The position numbers were made by a program, and so were the translations under genes. This document shows positions 8,172-13,122 of a stretch of DNA of 13,122 nt, in pieces. Source of the stretch: PWND01 sp964601515 (lineage in GTDB: Bacteria > Bacteroidota > Bacteroidia > Bacteroidales > UBA7960); the NCBI GenBank assembly GCA_964601515.1, contig CAZRNU010000086.1:1-13122 (forward strand). The letters run 5' to 3'. Every line of letters begins with the position of its first letter. The first letter of the stretch is position 1. Below the pieces are notes generated by a model, which worked only from the letters and a program-made list of their open reading frames with translations, did no database searches and was not told the origin of the DNA.

Positions 8172-8975
8172 ATGAAAACCCTTAACATTATTTTAAAATC
8201 AACAATTGCAGTATTTCTGATTCTGACTTTTATTAATACTCAGGCTCAGGAATATAAAACTATCAGAGTTAATGGCACTATACTGCTTGAAAAGAATAAC
8301 ACACCTCTTCAGAGTGGTACAGAATTCGAAGAAGATGACAATCTTGTTTTTAAAAGTTACAACTCTCTAGCAACAGTTATAAATGCTCAAAAAGGTCGTT
8401 TTATATTAAAGCCCGACAACACCGACCTTGCATATGCAAAAGCTAGTTATACGCCTGCTATGAGTAACATTAGCTCAAGGAGTGGATCTTTCATTACTGC
8501 TCTTGATTTGAAAAATCACCTAGATGGTAAGTATGTTTTTTATGAAGAAATGTTTTTGCAAATTAATCCTGAAATTTTTCCAATGTCGGATAACAAATAC
8601 TTCTTCTTAAGATATATGTATGAAGGTGATACTATCAACAAAAAACTTGCTTTTAGCAAAGACACCTTGTTTATTGTTACTTCTCAGGTTTTTAGCATCG
8701 ACAATAATCCTGTAGATTATTCAAAAGTTAATAATATTGAGCTTTGGTACATGCAGAGAGATTTGGGAAATAAAATTACACTAATTAGTAGTTTCGAACC
8801 GGTTATCATTAATAATGAAGAACTAAAAAGCGAACTTGCTATAATATTTGAGGCTTATTCCGACAAGTCTGAAGAAGAAAAAATTAGTGAAGCAATTTCC
8901 TATATTCACGAATTTTACGGCACATCTAATCAGGAAAACTTCAGAAGTTGGCTCCACGAAAATATGGAGAAATAA
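8172..8975 (+). CDS. Small exported protein of unknown function, possible FecR-like N-terminus
   Basis: A 267-residue protein. Residues 1-26 are a clear signal peptide, probably cut in the NTQAQ stretch. The region about 28-85 reads as beta strands with the run NGTILLEKNN, TPLQSGTEFEEDD and KGRFILKPDN, loosely reminiscent of FecR-type domains (a strand, a 'raised L..G' turn, then a strand ending in a G-R-F-I-L motif); this is a resemblance, not a firm family call. The middle (about 110-215) is mixed alpha/beta with aromatic-rich segments, and the end (about 220-267) is predicted helical and acidic. There are no cysteines in the mature part, no membrane helix after the signal peptide and no type IX sorting domain. 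It lies 172 bases after the CHAT protease and only 35 bases before the propeller-phosphatase, in the same direction, so it is probably co-transcribed with the latter. It could be a CHAT substrate, a ligand of the sensor, or neither. Confidence 0.85.
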   Translation: MKTLNIILKSTIAVFLILTFINTQAQEYKTIRVNGTILLEKNNTPLQSGTEFEEDDNLVFKSYNSLATVINAQKGRFILKPDNTDLAYAKASYTPAMSNISSRSGSFITALDLKNHLDGKYVFYEEMFLQINPEIFPMSDNKYFFLRYMYEGDTINKKLAFSKDTLFIVTSQVFSIDNNPVDYSKVNNIELWYMQRDLGNKITLISSFEPVIINNEELKSELAIIFEAYSDKSEEEKISEAISYIHEFYGTSNQENFRSWLHENMEK

Positions 8976-9010
8976 TTGTTAGTAGCACTTTTTAATTTTG
9001 ATTTTTTGTT

Positions 9011-12000
9011 ATGCGGGAATTAAAAATTACAATTACCCTCGTGTTTTCTTTTGTTGCTTCGTTAAACTTGTTATCTCAAAACAAAACTCCCGACGTTCAG
9101 CAATACAACAGACAATTTATCATAAACTATTCTCAGAGAGAATACGGCGATAGCTGCGCTCCGCTTAATTGGTCTATAACTCAGGACAACCGAGAAATAA
9201 TGTACTTTGGCAATGCGTACAGAGTATTGCAATTCGATGGAATTAACTGGGATGCAACAAGAACAACTCTTCATGGAACATATGTTACAGCATTGCACTC
9301 AGATAAAGATGGTAAGATTTATATTGGAGCAAACGGTGAATTCGGATTTTTAGATAATAGTGATAACGGTAAAAAAATATACAAATCTTTATCTGATTCA
9401 CTGCCGATTGAAGACTCTTTCTTCTCAAATGTTTGGAGAATATTCGACTATAAGGGTTCTGTTTTGTTCTTCTCCCAAGAGCAGATTTTTATCTGGGATG
9501 GCAATGAAATAGAAATTATTCACCCCGAAACATCATTTCACCTTGCATTTGTAGTAAACGACGAACTGTATGTGCGACAAAGAGAAATTGGTTTAATGAA
9601 GTATGACGGCAATTCATTTGTGTTGGTTAATGATGGAGGCATCTTTAAAAATTATGGTATTTTTGGATTATTTCCTGATAATAATGGTGACATACTTATT
9701 GTTACTCAAGAAATTGGGCTTTATAAATATCTTAACAAAAAAGATAAAGGACAAATTGTTTCAATAAAAACACCTTACCTAAACTATCTCAACAATTCTC
9801 AAATCATTGGCGGAACAATTCTGCACGATGGCAACATAGCTCTTAATACTGTTAGAAACGGAGTTATTATAATTAATCATAACGGCATAGTAAAATTTGT
9901 TATAGACCAAAACAGTGGACTTAGAGATAATGAAGTAAAACAAGTATATCAAGATAAGAATAATCAGCTTTGGCTTGCGCTAAACACAGGCATTAGCATG
10001 GTAAATTACAATTCGGGAGTGTCTGTGTTTGATTATAATACCGGGCTCTTTGGAACGATGCAGTCTGTCGCTATTCACAATAATGAATTGTTTGCAGGAA
10101 CTTCAATAGGTTTGTTCAAAATGAGCAAAAGACCCACCGACAGAATCTTTAAGTTCTTTTCTCAGATTGAAGGTTTTAATGCCAGTGTTAACGAATTACT
10201 ATCAGTCGGAAACACACTAATTATTGGCTCCAGAGAAGGATTGTTTGGCTGGGACAATAAAAAAGGTATATTCAAAATAGCTTCTATTGATGCATCATCA
10301 ATTTACTGGTCGGAAAGCAAAAAACTTTTATTCGTAGCAGGTGAAAATGGAATTTTCATCTACACCAATACACCCTATTGGGTTGAAAAAGCAGGTTATG
10401 AAGAATTATCGGTTTCGAATCCATTAAATATTTCAGAAAATCTGTCGAATACAAATAACTATACAGAATTATGGTTGGGAACTTTAAATGAAGGTATATG
10501 GCAGATTCTTGTTAAACCGGACTTTTCTTATGAATTGGACATTTTTATTGGTTCGGATGACGGTCTTACAGGAACTTGGTTCAAAGCACAGACGTTTGAC
10601 AATGAAGTTCTATTTCTGGGATTAAGTGGAATAATGAGATTTATAGATGAGGAAGAAATTAGAAGTTCTTTCACCGAGGAAGAAAAAGAAACCGCAGTAA
10701 AACTAAGAGGTTACTTTGATTTTTATCATATTGAGGGAAGAGATTCTATTGCAGTGCTTCATCTTACAAAAGAATACGGAAAAATATGGATTTGCATAGA
10801 CAACAAAATGTTTTTCGGAGAAAACTTTGATAGTTTAAATCATAATCCTTTTATTACATTAGACGCCGGAAGAATACATGCAATAAAACCTGTTTCAAAC
10901 AACAAAATATGGATAGCCGCTGATGATGGATTAATCGTGGTAAATACAGATTGGCAAAAAACTTATGATAAACAACCTGTTGTAAACATCAGACAGATAG
11001 TCATTGCAAACGACTCTTTACTCTTTCATTCATTCGACCCTGAAAAGACAAAAGATAGAAATAGCCTCCCATTTTACAACAACAGGATTACTTTTAATTT
11101 TGCGTCATCTTTTAACGAAAATAACCAAAAGGCTAAGTATTCATATATGCTTAAAGGCTTTGACAATGATTGGTCTGACTGGTCATACATAAGTTTCCGT
11201 GATTATTCCAATTTAAGAGAAGGTGAATATGAGTTTATGGTAAGAGCGAAAGATATTTATGGAAATATCAGTAATGTTGAATCTTTTCATTTTAAAATCT
11301 TACCACCCTGGTACCGAACCGTTTGGGCTTTTGTGTTGTATGGTATAGCTGTAGTTTTGGTAATTCTCCTTATTGTAAAACTAAGTATAATGAGGCTGAA
11401 AGCCAAGAATATTCAACTGGAAAAAATTATCGAAAAACGCACTGAAGAAATTCGTAATCAAAAGGATGAAATCGCCAAACAGCACAAAATTGTTGTACAG
11501 CAAAAAGAGGCAATTACCAGCAGTATTAAATACGCCAGTAGAATTCAAAACGCATTAGTGCCGCAGGAAGATTTCTTGAAACAACACTTAAAAGACAGTT
11601 TCATATTATACCAGCCAAAAGATATTGTTAGCGGTGACTTTTACTGGATAAAATACACTCCCCCCTATTTGTCAATTGTTGCAGCCGACTGCACGGGTCA
11701 CGGAGTGCCTGGTGCATTCATGAGTATGCTGGGCATAGCATTCCTTAATGAAGTTGCACAGAGAGAAGACCCCGGCAAAGTTTCAACTGTGCTTGAACAT
11801 CTCAGAGTTTACATGAAAAACACATTAGGACAAACAGGTGACAGATATGAACAAAAAGATGGTATTGTTTTGGCTTTATGCACATTAAATATTGAGACCA
11901 ATACACTATATTTCGCAGGAGCAAACACCCCACTCTGGTTAATTAGAGACAACGAACTTATAGAATTTAAAGCCACAAGAAATCCAATTGGTATTCATCC

Positions 12001-12262
12001 CAAAGAAATGCCTTTCGAAGCTCATACAATTGAAATTCAAAACGGAGATGCATTTTATTTATTCTCCGACGGTTACGTTGACCAATTCGGAGGGCCTGAT
12101 GATCAAAGAATTGGAAAAAAAGCCTTCAGGGAATTGCTACTTGATATATACAAGAATCCAATGCATAAGCAAAAAGAATTATTGGATTTACACCTTAGAA
12201 ACTGGATGGGCGAAGAATTTTCTCAAATTGATGATATTCTTGTAATGGGATTCCGGATATAG
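9011..12262 (+). CDS. Propeller/Y_Y_Y membrane sensor with SpoIIE-type PP2C phosphatase output
   Basis: A 1083-residue transmembrane sensor. Residues 1-22 are a signal peptide. Residues about 45-660 form a periplasmic beta-propeller of two-component-regulator type, with repeated blades such as DGKIYIGANGEFGFLD, NNQLWLALNTGISMV, NNELFAGTSIGLFKMS and NNKIWIAADDGLIVV. Residues about 690-765 are a Y_Y_Y domain. One TM helix spans about 771-793, followed by a coiled coil (about 798-838) and a cytoplasmic SpoIIE/RsbU-type PP2C Ser/Thr phosphatase domain (about 840-1083). The metal-binding acidic residues of this family are all visible: Asp876 in GDFYW, Asp893 in ADCTGHG, Asp1020 in SDGYVD and Asp1075 in IDDILVMG, so it should be active. 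In the well-known hybrid two-component systems the same periplasmic module drives a histidine kinase; here the output is a phosphatase. Known relatives dephosphorylate an anti-sigma-factor antagonist, but no such partner lies in the window. A receiver-domain gene follows. Confidence 0.94.
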   Translation: MRELKITITLVFSFVASLNLLSQNKTPDVQQYNRQFIINYSQREYGDSCAPLNWSITQDNREIMYFGNAYRVLQFDGINWDATRTTLHGTYVTALHSDKDGKIYIGANGEFGFLDNSDNGKKIYKSLSDSLPIEDSFFSNVWRIFDYKGSVLFFSQEQIFIWDGNEIEIIHPETSFHLAFVVNDELYVRQREIGLMKYDGNSFVLVNDGGIFKNYGIFGLFPDNNGDILIVTQEIGLYKYLNKKDKGQIVSIKTPYLNYLNNSQIIGGTILHDGNIALNTVRNGVIIINHNGIVKFVIDQNSGLRDNEVKQVYQDKNNQLWLALNTGISMVNYNSGVSVFDYNTGLFGTMQSVAIHNNELFAGTSIGLFKMSKRPTDRIFKFFSQIEGFNASVNELLSVGNTLIIGSREGLFGWDNKKGIFKIASIDASSIYWSESKKLLFVAGENGIFIYTNTPYWVEKAGYEELSVSNPLNISENLSNTNNYTELWLGTLNEGIWQILVKPDFSYELDIFIGSDDGLTGTWFKAQTFDNEVLFLGLSGIMRFIDEEEIRSSFTEEEKETAVKLRGYFDFYHIEGRDSIAVLHLTKEYGKIWICIDNKMFFGENFDSLNHNPFITLDAGRIHAIKPVSNNKIWIAADDGLIVVNTDWQKTYDKQPVVNIRQIVIANDSLLFHSFDPEKTKDRNSLPFYNNRITFNFASSFNENNQKAKYSYMLKGFDNDWSDWSYISFRDYSNLREGEYEFMVRAKDIYGNISNVESFHFKILPPWYRTVWAFVLYGIAVVLVILLIVKLSIMRLKAKNIQLEKIIEKRTEEIRNQKDEIAKQHKIVVQQKEAITSSIKYASRIQNALVPQEDFLKQHLKDSFILYQPKDIVSGDFYWIKYTPPYLSIVAADCTGHGVPGAFMSMLGIAFLNEVAQREDPGKVSTVLEHLRVYMKNTLGQTGDRYEQKDGIVLALCTLNIETNTLYFAGANTPLWLIRDNELIEFKATRNPIGIHPKEMPFEAHTIEIQNGDAFYLFSDGYVDQFGGPDDQRIGKKAFRELLLDIYKNPMHKQKELLDLHLRNWMGEEFSQIDDILVMGFRI

Positions 12263-12276
12263 GCGTGTTGCAATTT

Positions 12277-12303
12277 AAAATATCAGTATTTTACTGCTTT
12301 TTT
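12277..12303 (+). terminator. Weak hairpin with T-run after the phosphatase gene
   Basis: AAAATA (12277-12282), a 4-base loop and TATTTT (12287-12292) form an AT-only stem, followed five bases later by six T (12298-12303). The stem is too weak for a confident intrinsic terminator; it may only lower readthrough into the receiver gene, which has its own promoter candidate just downstream. Confidence 0.2.
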
Positions 12304-12327
12304 CCCACATTAATTAATATATGTTTG
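12297..12327 (+). promoter_or_regulatory. Predicted promoter for the receiver and PAS genes
   Basis: TATGTTTG (12320-12327) matches the Bacteroidota -7 consensus TAnnTTTG at every fixed position. Nineteen bases upstream is CTTT (12297-12300), a partial -33 box inside a T-rich run. Transcription would begin near 12334, leaving a leader of about 19 bases before the ATG at 12353. This would let the two small genes be expressed separately from the phosphatase. Confidence 0.4.
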
Positions 12328-12352
12328 CTAAGTACTTTAAAATACTAAAGGC

Positions 12353-12733
12353 ATGAATTTTCTTATAGCAGATGACATGTACACAAATCGCCTTAGAATT
12401 GGTGTAATATTAAAAAACTTAGGACATACATTCGAGGAAGCAGTTGATGGAGAGGATGCATTAAAAAAAATTAATGCTAAAAACTTCGATATTGTATTAA
12501 TGGACATTGAAATGCCTCGAATGAATGGGTTCGAAACTCTTCAATGCATTCGCGAAGAATTACCAATTAATAAAAGGAACCTCCCGGTTATAATCATTTC
12601 CAGTCATGGTTCCTTTAGCTATTTTAAAGATTATGACAAATATGGCTATAATGCTATTCTCACAAAGCCTTTTACTGAAGAAAAATTTGAAAAAGTTCTT
12701 TCAGAAGTATTCAAAACAAATTATAAATTATAA
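12353..12733 (+). CDS. Stand-alone response regulator receiver domain (CheY-like)
   Basis: The whole 126-residue protein is one receiver (REC) domain with no output domain. Landmarks are all present: the acidic pair Asp7-Asp8 that binds Mg2+, the phospho-acceptor Asp51 in LMDIEMPRMNG, Ser83 in the position of the conserved Thr/Ser, and Lys105 in LTKPF. The switch aromatic before the Lys is replaced by Ile102, which may alter partner binding. Single-domain regulators pass a phosphoryl group on or bind a partner directly; none is identifiable here. It lies 90 bases after the PP2C sensor and 23 bases before the PAS gene, on the same strand, so it may connect to either. No histidine kinase is present in the window, so the phosphate donor must be encoded elsewhere or beyond the right edge. 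The ATG is the first codon consistent with the beta-1 strand of the fold. Confidence 0.95.
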   Translation: MNFLIADDMYTNRLRIGVILKNLGHTFEEAVDGEDALKKINAKNFDIVLMDIEMPRMNGFETLQCIREELPINKRNLPVIIISSHGSFSYFKDYDKYGYNAILTKPFTEEKFEKVLSEVFKTNYKL

Positions 12734-12756
12734 TTCCCAAATCGCACATCTATTCA

Positions 12757-13062
12757 ATGAGCAATAATTTATACAAACAAATTCTTCAAAAATCCTCTTT
12801 TGCTTTTGCTTATCATAAAATAATTCTTGATGATGCCGGCAAACCCATTGATTATGTCTTTCTGGATATTAATGAAGAGTTTGAAAAAATTACGGGACTT
12901 AAATCTTCTTTAATAATTAATAAAAAAATATCTGAAGTTATTCCTGAAATTAAGAACTCCGATTATGATTGGATTTCAATGTATGGAAGTATTGCACTAA
13001 ACGGCAGACTGTCTAAAAACCTCTTATTAACAATTCCTTGTAAGTTATTAACAACCAGATAA
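12757..13062 (+). CDS. Short PAS-domain protein, apparently C-terminally truncated
   Basis: A 101-residue soluble protein with no signal peptide or membrane helix. Residues about 12-80 follow the PAS pattern of Bacteroidota sensor kinases: a first strand FAFAYHKIILDDAGKPIDY, then DINEEFEKITGL, then ISEVIPEIKN, and DWISMYGSIALNG. In full PAS domains of this type the next part is a run of beta strands closing the sheet, usually followed by a kinase or other output. Here the final 20 or so residues (LSKNLLLTIPCKLLTTR) do not resemble those strands and a TAA follows. I checked the other two forward frames downstream and found no continuing PAS or kinase sequence, so a simple single frameshift does not explain it within the window. 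It starts 23 bases after the receiver gene, consistent with one transcript. It may be a remnant of a larger sensor, or a genuine small PAS-only partner. Confidence 0.75.
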   Translation: MSNNLYKQILQKSSFAFAYHKIILDDAGKPIDYVFLDINEEFEKITGLKSSLIINKKISEVIPEIKNSDYDWISMYGSIALNGRLSKNLLLTIPCKLLTTR

Positions 13063-13081
13063 ATAGGTAATATTTTTCTTG

Positions 13082-13108
13082 GAAATACCTGATTTTATTG
13101 GTATTTTT
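13082..13108 (+). terminator. Candidate terminator hairpin after the PAS gene
   Basis: AAATACC (13083-13089), a 10-base loop, then GGTATTT (13100-13106) forms a perfect 7-bp stem, extendable by a G-T pair, running into further T and an ATTA tract. It lies 20 bases after the stop codon, so it plausibly ends the receiver-PAS transcript. Only two G-C pairs and a large loop make it weak. Confidence 0.4.
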
Positions 13109-13122
13109 ATTACATGAAATTT

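Noticed and set aside
8970..9000. TAATTTTG (8993-9000) as a separate promoter for the propeller-phosphatase gene
   Set aside because: The -7 box matches the consensus, but there is no TTTG-like -33 box 19 bases upstream, the leader would be only a few bases, and the 35-base gap fits co-transcription with the preceding gene.
13005..13122. A single frameshift explaining the short PAS protein
   Set aside because: Both other forward frames hit stops within about 15 codons and none shows the expected closing PAS strands or an output domain.

Overview
The window looks like chromosomal DNA from a Bacteroidota bacterium (roughly a third GC, AT-rich spacers). Reasons: several exported proteins with short signal peptides ending at SQ or AQ, an OmpA-family protein with a PD40-type propeller, a TPR-CHAT protease, a Y_Y_Y-domain propeller sensor, and promoter-like sequences of the Bacteroidota type (TTTG, 19 bases, TAnnTTTG) instead of classical sigma-70 boxes. 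I cannot assign a genus.

Layout. The left third (1-4134) is on the minus strand: an OmpA/PD40 cell-envelope protein (4134-1999), then an unrecognised exported protein (1878 down to the left edge, 3' end missing). The 120-base spacer between them holds an 18-codon mini-ORF that overlaps the next start codon, plus mutually exclusive inverted repeats, an attenuator-like layout. A 127-base divergent spacer (4135-4261) carries one predicted promoter per direction and a perfect dyad over the leftward one. The right two thirds are on the plus strand: a very large exported TPR-CHAT caspase-like protease (4262-7999), a small exported protein of unknown function (8172-8975), a membrane sensor with a periplasmic propeller, Y_Y_Y domain, one TM helix and a cytoplasmic SpoIIE/PP2C phosphatase (9011-12262), a stand-alone receiver domain (12353-12733), and a short, apparently truncated PAS protein (12757-13062) followed by a hairpin. 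No gene-free stretch exceeds 300 bases. I saw no RNA genes, CRISPR arrays or insertion sequences.

How they may work together (inference). An exported CHAT protease next to a small exported protein, 35 bases ahead of a periplasmic-propeller/PP2C sensor and a receiver and PAS domain, suggests an envelope signalling cassette: extracytoplasmic detection or proteolysis feeding a cytoplasmic phosphatase switch. The usual partners (STAS anti-sigma antagonist, HATPase anti-sigma factor, histidine kinase) are not in the window. The cassette idea rests on adjacency and domain content only.
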